DNA of 15,671 nt from DAONDZ01 sp964517555 (GTDB lineage: Bacteria > Patescibacteriota > Patescibacteriia > Patescibacteriales > UBA12465): contig CAZFEF010000017.1 of assembly GCA_964517555.1 (NCBI GenBank), positions 1-15,671 on the forward strand, given 5' to 3'. The notes below the pieces were generated by a model. That model was not told the DNA's origin. It made no database searches and saw only the letters and a program-made list of their open reading frames with translations. Every line of letters begins with the position of its first letter. Within the stretch, counting starts at the first letter, position 1. A program made the translations under genes and the position numbers. Below, in pieces: positions 6,562 to 13,646 of the stretch.

Positions 6562-7005
6562 CTATTTGATCAGCTGGTCAGTGCTGGTCGGAACATTATT
6601 CTGGTCGATATTTTTTGGCCTGAGCTGAACCATTTGAGCCGTCAAACTACCGTCGGCGTTAGCCGTACCAGCCACCATAATGCTTTGACCGACCCCCAGA
6701 TCAGTCATGGTTCCCGGGGCATCTTTCATGATTTGAGTGCTGGAAGAGAGCAGGATGATCTTCGAGCCGCCATCACGTAATTTCAAAGTGAGGCTTTGAT
6801 CATTTTTAGATAATATTTCCCCGTTAGTCAGGCCGCCTCCGCCAGCGCGATTCATTCCTTGGCGATTAGCTCCACCAGAAAAATTCTGTGGATCGAAATT
6901 ACCCCGACCACCATTGCCGGCCCGGCCCAATTGCCAGCCGCTAAAGAAAGACAAGGCGCCAACAATTACTATCGCAACTATGGCGATAATCAAATTTTTT
7001 TTCAT
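6562..7005 (-). CDS. Membrane-anchored DUF5666-type protein
   Basis: A 147-residue protein with one N-terminal membrane segment (5-24), a glycine- and asparagine-rich linker (29-59) and a small beta domain (60-130). That domain has the DUF5666 pattern: a G-[EI]-I start, SLTLKLRDGGS strands, an S-T-Q-I step, the V-G-Q turn and an ending like DGSLTAQMVQL. Such domains are thought to be OB-like folds of unknown function, facing outside the cytoplasm here. The start codon lies 19 bases after the stop of the MacB-like permease, so it belongs to that transcript. The Gly-rich linker would let the domain reach the exporter's outer part. A role as an accessory or sensor of the exporter is inferred from position only. 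Confidence 0.75.
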   Translation of the reverse strand: MKKNLIIAIVAIVIVGALSFFSGWQLGRAGNGGRGNFDPQNFSGGANRQGMNRAGGGGLTNGEILSKNDQSLTLKLRDGGSKIILLSSSTQIMKDAPGTMTDLGVGQSIMVAGTANADGSLTAQMVQLRPKNIDQNNVPTSTDQLIK

Positions 7006-7024
7006 ATTTTTTATTTAATTATAA

Positions 7025-8248
7025 TCATTCATATCTTAAAGCTTCGATCGGATTCAGCCGAGAAGCGCGTTTGGCGGGATAATAGCCGAAAACAATGCCA
7101 ATCACCGCCGAAACCCCAAAGGCTAAAATAATGGAAGAGAGGGAGACGGTGGTGCTGATACCGGCGAATTTCTTGACGATCCAAGCGATTAAGATTCCCA
7201 AAACTATGCCAACAATCCCGCCGACAAAAGTGAGCATGGTAGCCTCAACGATGAATTGCGAATTAATATCGCGCCGCTTGGCCCCAATAGCTTTACGCAA
7301 GCCGATCTCCCTGGTTCTTTCCGTAACGGTAGTAAGCATCATATTCATGATACCAATACCACCAACCAATAATGAAATCGCCGCCACCGAACCAAGCAGG
7401 ATGGTAAAGGTATTGGCTACCGAAGAAGCGGTAGCGATAATATCAGTCTGATTCATGATACTGAAATCAGCTGTGCCGGAACTAGAGATATTATGTCGCT
7501 CCATCAGCAACTGGGTAATCTGCTCTTGGACGCTGGCCATCGTCTCCTGATCAGCAGCCTGAATGCTAATAGTCCCCACATAATCATTGCCGGACAAAAA
7601 TTGCTGAGCGGTGGCCAAAGGAATGAAAATAATATCGTCCTGATTATTAAAACCGGTGCCGCCTTTGGATTTAGTGACGCCAATAATCTTGAACTCGATG
7701 CTCTTGATTTTAATGGTCTGACCAACCGGATCAACGCCTTCGCCGAACAGATCATCCCGGGTAGTCGGCCCCAAGACCGCCACCTTAGCCCGGCTATTTA
7801 CATTCTGTTCACTGATAAAAGAACCGGAATCGACTTCGACATTACGAATAACAGAATAAGCGGGAGTGACGCCATCGACTGAGGTATTAGAATTATTGCC
7901 TTTAGCAGTCACCTGATAACGACCGGAGAGATCAGCCGCCACATTTTCCACTCCGGCAATCTCGGTTCTAATAGCTTCAGCATCCCCTAGAGTCAAGGTT
8001 TGAGCTGAACCTCGGCCCTGACTGACGCCAGCACCAATATTCCTTTGGAATCCGGGCATGACCAAAACTAAATTAGAGCCCAACGACTGGATATTTGACT
8101 GAATACTGCTCTGCGCTCCTTGGCCGATAGCTATCATGGCTATAACCGAAGCGATCCCGATCACGATCCCTAAGATAGTCAATCCCGAACGAGCTTTGTT
8201 GGCCAATAGAGCGGCGGAAGTTTCAGCGATTAAATCGGATTTGGTCAT
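7025..8248 (-). CDS. MacB-like ABC transporter permease
   Basis: A 407-residue membrane subunit of a type VII (MacB/FtsX-like) ABC exporter. It starts with a membrane segment (about 22-44, ILGIVIGIASVIAMIAIGQG), then a large extracellular MacB_PCD domain (about 45-270), and ends with three membrane segments in the FtsX domain. The conserved turn ERTREIGLRKAIGAKRRDI lies after the second segment, and the ending RLNPIEALRYE is typical of the family. E. coli MacB fuses ATPase and permease; here they are separate genes, as in Gram-positive bacteria. The ATG overlaps the ATPase stop in an ATGA, so translation is coupled. The family couples ATP use in the cytoplasm to mechanical movement of the outer domain, often exporting peptides or lipoproteins. 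The substrate is unknown. Confidence 0.93.
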   Translation of the reverse strand: MTKSDLIAETSAALLANKARSGLTILGIVIGIASVIAMIAIGQGAQSSIQSNIQSLGSNLVLVMPGFQRNIGAGVSQGRGSAQTLTLGDAEAIRTEIAGVENVAADLSGRYQVTAKGNNSNTSVDGVTPAYSVIRNVEVDSGSFISEQNVNSRAKVAVLGPTTRDDLFGEGVDPVGQTIKIKSIEFKIIGVTKSKGGTGFNNQDDIIFIPLATAQQFLSGNDYVGTISIQAADQETMASVQEQITQLLMERHNISSSGTADFSIMNQTDIIATASSVANTFTILLGSVAAISLLVGGIGIMNMMLTTVTERTREIGLRKAIGAKRRDINSQFIVEATMLTFVGGIVGIVLGILIAWIVKKFAGISTTVSLSSIILAFGVSAVIGIVFGYYPAKRASRLNPIEALRYE

Positions 8249-8958
8249 AGATTTTGGTTAGCAATGATCCTTTTGCGCCGGTTTGGCTCATCGGAAATTA
8301 TTTGCCCATCGCGGATACTGATGATCCGATCGGCGTGCTCAGCCACATCTTTCTCGTGAGTGATTAGAATAATGGTATGACCCTCTTCCCGATTTAGCTG
8401 CTGGAAGGTGTGAAGTACTACTTCGCCGGTCTTGGTATCCAAATTACCAGTCGGCTCATCGGCTAAAATCAGGGAAGGATTGTTAACTAAGGCTCGGGCG
8501 ATAGCTACTCGTTGCATTTGTCCTCCGGATAGCTGATTGGATAAATGATTGAAATGAGTATCGGCTAGACCGGCTTGACGCAAAGATTTCTTAGCCAAGG
8601 CCTCTCGGTCCTTTTCCGGGACCTCTGCATAGATTAGCGGTAGCATTACATTCTTGATCACGCTGGAACGAGCCAAAAGATTGAACGATTGAAAAACGAA
8701 ACCGATCTTGTTCTTCCGGATATCAGCCAATTGATCGTCGGATAATTGGCCGACCGCTTGGCCGTCCAAATAGTATTCACCGCTAGTCGGAGTATCCAGC
8801 GCCCCCAGAATATGCATCAGGGTAGATTTGCCACTGCCAGAAGGTCCGACGATAGCGACAAACTCGCCACTCTTAATTTCGAAAGACACTTCTTTAAGCA
8901 CCGCTGTCTCTCCGGAGCTATTGGAATAAATCTTGGTTAAATTATGGCATTTGATCAT
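8245..8958 (-). CDS. MacB/LolD-like ABC transporter ATP-binding subunit
   Basis: A 237-residue ATPase with all motifs intact: Walker A GPSGSGKST (38-46), Q-loop Gln90, signature LSGGQ (143-147), Walker B ILADEP with catalytic Glu (164-169), D-loop and H-loop His201. The LSGGQMQRVAIARAL and DEPTGNLD stretches place it in the MacB/LolD branch. I chose Met at 8958 (MIKCHNLTKIY), which starts four bases after the adaptor stop. An upstream in-frame Met at 8988 would add ten residues that overlap the end of the adaptor gene and match no family pattern. It would energise the permease encoded next, whose start overlaps its stop by four bases. Confidence 0.94.
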   Translation of the reverse strand: MIKCHNLTKIYSNSSGETAVLKEVSFEIKSGEFVAIVGPSGSGKSTLMHILGALDTPTSGEYYLDGQAVGQLSDDQLADIRKNKIGFVFQSFNLLARSSVIKNVMLPLIYAEVPEKDREALAKKSLRQAGLADTHFNHLSNQLSGGQMQRVAIARALVNNPSLILADEPTGNLDTKTGEVVLHTFQQLNREEGHTIILITHEKDVAEHADRIISIRDGQIISDEPNRRKRIIANQNL

Positions 8959-8962
8959 ATGA

Positions 8963-10762
8963 TTAATGCATCCCCCCGGGCCCTCCACCAGTCTGTAGAA
9001 TACTACGGGATGGCGTAGCTGAGGTCGGAGTAGCGGCGGTCGAGCTTTTAGTCGTCCTCACAACCACCCAATCGCCCTCGGTTAGACCAGAAATGATCTC
9101 AGTGTTAGTATCGTTGGATAAGCCGGTCTGGATCACCTGATTGGCGGTACCGCTTAAAGGAACGCCGGTACTATAGCTGCTATTGCCATCGATAGTTCCG
9201 TTAGGTATCAAGACATAGGATTCTGACCCCTGCGATTTGATCGCGGCGTTAGGGACGGTTAAGGTATCAGCTTTAAAATCAATAATGATCGATGAGGAAA
9301 CGCTCATTCCAGGCTTAATGCGATCGTCTTGGGTATCTAAGGAGATTTTAGCGTTATAAGTGACTACCCCCTGACTGACAGTGCCCAGGGAATCAATCTC
9401 CGCTACTGAACCGGTAATCTCTAGGCCTTCAATGGCATCAAAGGTCAGGGTAGCTTTTTGGCCAGCCTTAACCTTAGCCGCATCCACTTCGTTCAAAGAA
9501 ATTTCGGCTATGCTTTGTTGAGTGATGACCGTGACGGCGGTCGTGCCGGTAGACCCAGGATCACCCACTTTAGCGGCTACGCTAGCTATCACTCCGTCGA
9601 TAGGCGATCTTAAAGTATAGTCAGCTAAATTCTCCTGAGCATCAGTTAAGGCATTGATGCGTTGAGCTACGGAGATCTGCTGGGCCTTCAAATCCAGAGG
9701 ATCAGCGGCTAGCTTTTGCAAAGCGAGATCATTTTCTGCCGCCTCCAAACTGTCTTGAGCCGAATCGATCTTATCCTGAGCTGAAGTGATATTATCCTGA
9801 TTGGTTGTCAGTTGGCTAACATTAGTCTGTTTCTGCTTCTCTAAATTAGTAATCAAAGTGTTTACGCTGGTCCGAGCACTGCTAACCGTGCTGCGATAAG
9901 AATTGATCGTACTTTGAGAGGTTGATCCTGTAGCGATACCGGCTCCGACCGCTTCATCTAAATTATTTAAAAAGTCACGCACGATCAATAGATCATCTTT
10001 AGAGTCAGATAAAAACTGATCCAATTGATCGTGGGAAGGATTATCAATATCGATCCGGGCTCGAATGTCGCTTAAAGCCTTATTGGCTTTAGCCCGTTGC
10101 CATTCAGCGTCAGATGAAGCCCGAGAATTACTGCTCAAGAAACTCAATTTAGGATTGCCCGAGTTGCCATTTAAGAACAAATCGTTAATTTGCCGATTTA
10201 AGATATCGCCTACCTTGTCAGCGGTATCGCGTAGGGTATTCTGGGTATCAGAATAGGCATTGCCCAGGTTAGTCTGATTCTTGACTTGGACCTCGATCAA
10301 ATTCTGCTGCGCGGCCACTAAGCTTTCCTGGGCATTAGTCACCTTCATTTCGGCCGACTGCAATTCCTCGGTTCGAGAACCGCGTTGTAACTTTTCTAAG
10401 CTGAGCCGCGCGCTCGCCAGACTGACCTGAGCGTCACGTACGGCTTTCTGCCCATCTCGAGCATCAAAAGTCACCAACACGTCCCCGGTCTTGACTGAAG
10501 AGCCGACTGTCGCCTTAACGCTAGTAACATCGCTAGAGACCTTCGGTTTCAACTCGACTTCGTTGGAAGCTGAGATCTGGCCGCTGCCAGAGACACTGTT
10601 AATAATTGAGGTTTTCTCTACTTGAGCCAGGACGTACAAGGTTTGGCTATCTGTAGGATTTAATCTCTGATAGCCGAAATAGCTCCCACCAACCAAGACA
10701 GCCAATCCTAAAAACGCCAGCGAACGATGATTCCTGATAAAAGCTAAAAAACGAGTCAGCAT
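8963..10762 (-). CDS. MacA-like periplasmic adaptor (HlyD/RND membrane fusion) protein
   Basis: A 599-residue adaptor of the exporter, much longer than E. coli MacA (about 370). It has one N-terminal membrane anchor (13-31), then a lipoyl half (about 57-100, SGSGQISASNEVELKPK and the GxxVKxGDVL turn). A coiled-coil helix at about 105-165 and a returning one at 310-380 flank the hairpin. The second lipoyl half is LRSPIDGVIASVAAKVGD (384-401), with the beta-barrel and membrane-proximal domains at about 415-570. Between the helices lies an extra region (about 165-310) rich in Asn, Asp and Ser. The C-terminus is a Ser/Thr/Pro linker ending in GGGPGG, ahead of the ATPase gene. No TolC-like gene is in the window, as expected for a cell thought to lack a standard outer membrane. 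Confidence 0.92.
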   Translation of the reverse strand: MLTRFLAFIRNHRSLAFLGLAVLVGGSYFGYQRLNPTDSQTLYVLAQVEKTSIINSVSGSGQISASNEVELKPKVSSDVTSVKATVGSSVKTGDVLVTFDARDGQKAVRDAQVSLASARLSLEKLQRGSRTEELQSAEMKVTNAQESLVAAQQNLIEVQVKNQTNLGNAYSDTQNTLRDTADKVGDILNRQINDLFLNGNSGNPKLSFLSSNSRASSDAEWQRAKANKALSDIRARIDIDNPSHDQLDQFLSDSKDDLLIVRDFLNNLDEAVGAGIATGSTSQSTINSYRSTVSSARTSVNTLITNLEKQKQTNVSQLTTNQDNITSAQDKIDSAQDSLEAAENDLALQKLAADPLDLKAQQISVAQRINALTDAQENLADYTLRSPIDGVIASVAAKVGDPGSTGTTAVTVITQQSIAEISLNEVDAAKVKAGQKATLTFDAIEGLEITGSVAEIDSLGTVSQGVVTYNAKISLDTQDDRIKPGMSVSSSIIIDFKADTLTVPNAAIKSQGSESYVLIPNGTIDGNSSYSTGVPLSGTANQVIQTGLSNDTNTEIISGLTEGDWVVVRTTKSSTAATPTSATPSRSILQTGGGPGGMH

Positions 10763-10792
10763 AGAGTTATTATTAAATACGATAAATTACCG

Positions 10793-10809
10793 CTATTTAA
10801 GTAGTACGC
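10793..10809 (-). promoter_or_regulatory. 17-bp element upstream of macA-like gene shared with the sigma promoter region
   Basis: On the minus strand GCGTACTACTTAAATAG matches GCGTATTATATATAAAG, upstream of the sigma gene (12415-12399), at 12 of 17 positions. It could be part of a promoter or operator read by the ECF sigma factor. The match is partly due to low-complexity A/T bases, so this is tentative. Confidence 0.2.
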
Positions 10810-10822
10810 CGGGATGTTTATT

Positions 10823-10863
10823 TTTATTTAAAAATGGCCTGGACCAGGCCATTTTTAAATAAA
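10823..10863. terminator. 41-bp perfect palindrome, strong bidirectional terminator
   Basis: Twenty paired bases each side of a single central A at 10843 (GGCCTGG / CCAGGCC core, flanked by A and T runs). It lies between the end of the anti-sigma gene and the start of the macA-like gene. It should end the sigma transcript and isolate the exporter genes. Confidence 0.85.
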
Positions 10864-10879
10864 GCAGTCAAAAATAACC

Positions 10880-11809
10880 TTATAGCCCCAAGGTCTTAAT
10901 AGTATTCTCATCCAGATCTAATGACTGGAGCCATTCCTTAAAATCAGAATCGGTTTTTATTATCTCTTTAGTATTAGTCGCATTATCTATCAAGCCTGAG
11001 ATAAAATCAGCTTTCAATTCCGGGTGGCGTTGCCAGATTTCACCAACATTAACCATAGGCGGCGGTAATAACCGTTCTCGACTCCGCTCGTCGAAAAAGC
11101 CGCGACCGGGATGGAGAGGGGCGATCTTTTCAGCGGCAAAACTGTCATCGCTTAACTGCCGGCCGATCAAAGCTGCCGGCCTCCCCACTGAGATATCGCC
11201 TCGACCCGAATGATTATCCCTTTCAGAAAAAAGTATGGTCCATTTCTGCCGATTACGATCAATTAAATGGAAGCGACCGTCACGAGGTTCGGAAACTACC
11301 AAGCCCGACAAGCGACCCTCGGCCGGATGAGACCAGAAGTCTACTCGAGGATTGAATACCTTGTCGTAGAACGGCGCCCTACGCCCTAAAGCATCGTCAA
11401 TCCTTTCCCCTAGATCTAAAACGGAGAATAAGGAACCGAAGATAAAACTGGTGAAAATAGAAACCACGATAATCAACCAAACCGGATAACGATAACCCTT
11501 GTCGGTTTTTTTGATATTATAATAAACGATAAAAATAAATCCGGCTAAAAAGATGATCCAAAAATAAGGCAAAAGCAAGAATAACACCCCCAATGGCCCC
11601 TTGCCAGCCGCTCCATAAAATTTTAAATCATCAAAACGCGCCAAGTAAATCATCACCGCCACCGATAAGGAGCTGATTAATAAGGCGATGATACTGCCGA
11701 GCCAAAAAAACAGCCGTCTTAAGATAAAGCGCCAGCGCGGCAAGGGCTTGAAATTCCCTTGCTTTAGCTTAGCGATCAATCGGCTTTTAAAACTTTGGCT
11801 GAGATCCAT
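10880..11809 (-). CDS. Putative anti-sigma factor: three-TM protein with extracellular OB-like domain
   Basis: A 309-residue protein encoded seven bases after the ECF sigma factor. It has a basic cytoplasmic head (1-30, with the PLPRWRF motif), three membrane segments (about 32-57, 72-97, 108-131) and an outer part. The outer part includes a beta-rich segment at 165-232 (GRLSGLVVSEP, FHLIDRNRQKWTI, VGRPAALIGRQ, FAAEKIAPL), whose strand layout resembles small OB or DUF5666-like domains, and a helical end (255-309). I recall proteins with a PRW head and similar membrane segments beside sigma factors in CPR genomes, but it lacks the usual anti-sigma zinc-finger or RskA motifs. The short head would have to bind sigma, with the outer domain sensing. 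The gene pairing supports the anti-sigma call, the sequence alone does not. Confidence 0.6.
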   Translation of the reverse strand: MDLSQSFKSRLIAKLKQGNFKPLPRWRFILRRLFFWLGSIIALLISSLSVAVMIYLARFDDLKFYGAAGKGPLGVLFLLLPYFWIIFLAGFIFIVYYNIKKTDKGYRYPVWLIIVVSIFTSFIFGSLFSVLDLGERIDDALGRRAPFYDKVFNPRVDFWSHPAEGRLSGLVVSEPRDGRFHLIDRNRQKWTILFSERDNHSGRGDISVGRPAALIGRQLSDDSFAAEKIAPLHPGRGFFDERSRERLLPPPMVNVGEIWQRHPELKADFISGLIDNATNTKEIIKTDSDFKEWLQSLDLDENTIKTLGL

Positions 11810-11816
11810 ATGATTA

Positions 11817-12389
11817 TTATAAATTAATAAGATATTGCTTTAACTCTTTCTTGGCTTGATTGATTAATGAAGCCACTGTACCAACTGGCTTTTTGATGAT
11901 GTCGGAAATCTCCTGATAGCTTAATTCATCAAAAAAACGTAGCAGTAAAACCTCTCGATAACGAGGGCTCAAAACGGAAAAGGCCTTACCAACTTCGATC
12001 TGCAGCAAACTTTGGTCCACAAAACGATCAACATCGATATCAGATAATACCTTACGGGCAAAAATATCATCTAGCGCTACGGCATGCCCTTCGGGGCGAG
12101 CTTTCAGTTTTCGAAAATTACTGATGACTTGGTTATGGGCTATGCGATAGACCCAAGAAGAAAATTTCAAATTTCCATCAAAATCATTCAAATTCAGATA
12201 AACCTTGATAAAGATCTCTTGCAAGATATCTTCAGCTTCCTCGGGGTGAATATTGGTCAACCTTTTGATATATCGCGACAGAGGCTCTTGATACCGCTCG
12301 ACTAAATACAAAAAACTATCCCGATCTTTGAGGGCCAACTTTACTAACTCCTGATCGCTTAATTCCTGTCGATTAGGCACTGAGGTCAT
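11817..12389 (-). CDS. ECF-type RNA polymerase sigma-70 factor
   Basis: A 190-residue sigma factor with only regions 2 and 4, as in the extracytoplasmic function group. Region 2 covers about residues 25-95, with DILQEIFIKVY (54-64) for core binding and FSSWVYRIAHN (76-86) for -10 melting. Region 4 covers 135-188, with LSPRYREVLLLRF (140-151) and the helix-turn-helix DELSYQEISDIIKKPVGTVAS. A poorly conserved linker joins them. It sits first in its operon, behind a TTGAAT-N18-TATTAT promoter, and is followed by the membrane protein I call the anti-sigma. The next block downstream encodes the MacAB-like exporter, so its regulon may include that. It diverges from the adenylate kinase-like gene. 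Confidence 0.93.
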   Translation of the reverse strand: MTSVPNRQELSDQELVKLALKDRDSFLYLVERYQEPLSRYIKRLTNIHPEEAEDILQEIFIKVYLNLNDFDGNLKFSSWVYRIAHNQVISNFRKLKARPEGHAVALDDIFARKVLSDIDVDRFVDQSLLQIEVGKAFSVLSPRYREVLLLRFFDELSYQEISDIIKKPVGTVASLINQAKKELKQYLINL

Positions 12390-12406
12390 TATTTTGATCT
12401 TTATAT

Positions 12407-12436
12407 ATAATACGCGTTCTAAGATGATTTATTCAA
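12407..12436 (-). promoter_or_regulatory. Promoter of the sigma/anti-sigma operon
   Basis: On the minus strand TTGAAT (12436-12431), 18-nt spacer and TATTAT (12412-12407), with transcription starting near 12400 and an untranslated leader of about 11 nt. It is divergent from the adenylate kinase promoter. A GAACGCG segment within the spacer is a possible alternative element for autoregulation. Confidence 0.5.
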
Positions 12437-12448
12437 ACCGCTCTCTGG

Positions 12449-12477
12449 TTGCCAATAACCGTCACTTTTGCTATAAT
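12449..12477 (+). promoter_or_regulatory. Promoter of the adenylate kinase-like gene
   Basis: TTGCCA (12449-12454), a 17-nt spacer and TATAAT (12472-12477) with TGC just before it, an extended -10. This is the best housekeeping-type promoter in the window. Start would be near 12484, giving a leader of about 20 nt. Confidence 0.8.
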
Positions 12478-12502
12478 ACTCTTTTTCTAATAAAAACAAA
12501 CT

Positions 12503-13066
12503 ATGAGTAAAATTATCAGCATCTACGGTCCGGCCGCCAGCGGCAAGACTACACAAGTAATAAAGGTAGCGGAAAAATACAAGCTAAACCGTTTCAGCAT
12601 GGGCGACACCTTGCGAGAAATAATCGAATCCGGTAGCGAGCTGGGGCAAAAATTAAAACCTCAAGTAGAAAACGGGATATTAATTGATGACAATTTGATG
12701 GAACAAGTTCTATCCCGCATAACCGACTTGGTTGATGCCGGCATCGCTTTTGATGGCTTTCCAAGAATAATCAACCAAGCTCATATTTTAGACAGAATAT
12801 TGTCAGAAAATAAAACTAAAATAGACAAAGTTTTCCTGTTGAATATATCAGAGACGGAAGTAATTAAAAGAATTGGCATTCGATCTCAAATTGACAAACG
12901 CGTTGATGACCTAGACCCTAAAGTAGTAGCCAGAAGGATAGAAATCTTCAACCAGGAGTCTAAAGATTTAATTGATTTTTATCGCCGCCGAGGTATATTA
13001 GTGGAAGTAGACGGCAGTCAAAGCATTGACCAAGTTTTCGCCGAAATCAGTCGTCATTTAGATTAA
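12503..13066 (+). CDS. Adenylate kinase family nucleoside monophosphate kinase
   Basis: A 187-residue kinase of the adenylate/UMP-CMP family, which moves phosphate between ATP and a nucleoside monophosphate. The P-loop GPAASGKTT is at 9-17. The NMP-binding part has FSMGDTLREI (Arg38), the GIL..D step at 58-62, and FDGFPR (83-88) followed by Gln92. The short lid has Arg127, KRVDD (132-136) and Arg144-Arg145. The lid lacks the four-cysteine zinc site and is short, as in eukaryotic-style and short bacterial types, so the preferred acceptor (AMP, UMP or CMP) is not certain. The start follows a clean promoter but no Shine-Dalgarno. It is the only gene of its transcript, with a stop codon overlapping that of the convergent gene by four bases (TTAA). 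It may be a paralogue of a housekeeping adk. Confidence 0.85.
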   Translation: MSKIISIYGPAASGKTTQVIKVAEKYKLNRFSMGDTLREIIESGSELGQKLKPQVENGILIDDNLMEQVLSRITDLVDAGIAFDGFPRIINQAHILDRILSENKTKIDKVFLLNISETEVIKRIGIRSQIDKRVDDLDPKVVARRIEIFNQESKDLIDFYRRRGILVEVDGSQSIDQVFAEISRHLD

Positions 13067-13581
13067 AATTTGCGGCTGTCATAGGCCCAATGCAAAACCG
13101 CTTGTCTCTGTCGCCGTCGGCAATTAAGATCGCCCCGGCGACAATTTTTTTTGATAGCCAATACATGGCGACGAATAGCTCGCCATCTTTTTATTTGTCG
13201 GCGATCTTCTGATTCCAAACGACGGCCCAAAAAATAACGACAATACCACTGGAACCAACCCCGAGGATCGATCGGATTAATCCAACCCTTCTGGCGCCAG
13301 ATAGCCAAAGACTGGCTAGCATTCACTCCAAAGAAATTTAATTGAGGATCGTGCTTTTGTGAGTTCAATTTAGCTTTTTTGTACCAGCTAGCCGGAAACT
13401 CCTGGCGACAATCATTCAAATACTTTCCCCCAAAAACTCCCAAAGCTAACATTTCTGCGGGACTGAGTTCGGGCTTAAAATCAGAAGCAAAATTCCGGCC
13501 CACCGGTTCGGTTAGCTGATAGCGGTAATTAGACTGCATCAAATCATTAACAATTATAGTTTTTGAACGTTTTAGCGGCAT
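13063..13581 (-). CDS. Conserved protein of unknown function
   Basis: A 172-residue soluble, very basic protein. It is rich in Trp, Tyr, Arg and Lys and has recognisable blocks: LALGVFGGKYLNDCRQEFP (45-63), FFGVNASQSLAIWRQKGW (83-100), DPRGWFQWYCRYFLGRR (104-120) and RQIKRWRAIRRHVLAIK (127-143), ending ending in WAYDSRKF. I believe I have met close relatives in many bacteria and also in some eukaryotes, always without a function. The Arg/Trp-rich second half suggests nucleic acid binding, but no known motif is present. Paired cysteines (145 and 153) could bind metal or form a disulfide. It has its own promoter right at the start codon, and its stop overlaps that of the adenylate kinase-like gene. 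Confidence 0.7.
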   Translation of the reverse strand: MPLKRSKTIIVNDLMQSNYRYQLTEPVGRNFASDFKPELSPAEMLALGVFGGKYLNDCRQEFPASWYKKAKLNSQKHDPQLNFFGVNASQSLAIWRQKGWINPIDPRGWFQWYCRYFLGRRLESEDRRQIKRWRAIRRHVLAIKKNCRRGDLNCRRRQRQAVLHWAYDSRKF

Positions 13582-13587
13582 AGATTA

Positions 13588-13616
13588 ATTTTAGCAAAAA
13601 TACCAACTTTTTTAAA
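13588..13616 (-). promoter_or_regulatory. Leaderless-type promoter of the unknown conserved gene
   Basis: On the minus strand TTTAAA (13616-13611), 17-nt spacer, TGC and TAAAAT (13593-13588), then six bases (TAATCT) and the ATG. Predicted start coincides with the start codon. The -35 overlaps the adjoining terminator. Confidence 0.5.
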
Positions 13617-13641
13617 ACAGCCAAGATTGCTTGGCTGTTTT
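13614..13641. terminator. Bidirectional terminator downstream of the MBL-fold gene
   Basis: AAAACAGCCAAG (13614-13625) pairs perfectly with CTTGGCTGTTTT (13630-13641) around ATTG. On the minus strand it lies a few bases past the MBL gene stop codon. Confidence 0.85.
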
Positions 13642-13646
13642 TTAAA

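Noticed and set aside
7493..7882. 129-codon plus-strand frame inside the permease gene
   Set aside because: It is a shadow of the MacB-like permease, whose protein pattern is clear.
8958..8988. Longer ATPase start at 8988
   Set aside because: The added ten residues overlap the end of the adaptor gene and match no ABC family pattern, while Met at 8958 gives the classic MIKCHNLTKIY start.
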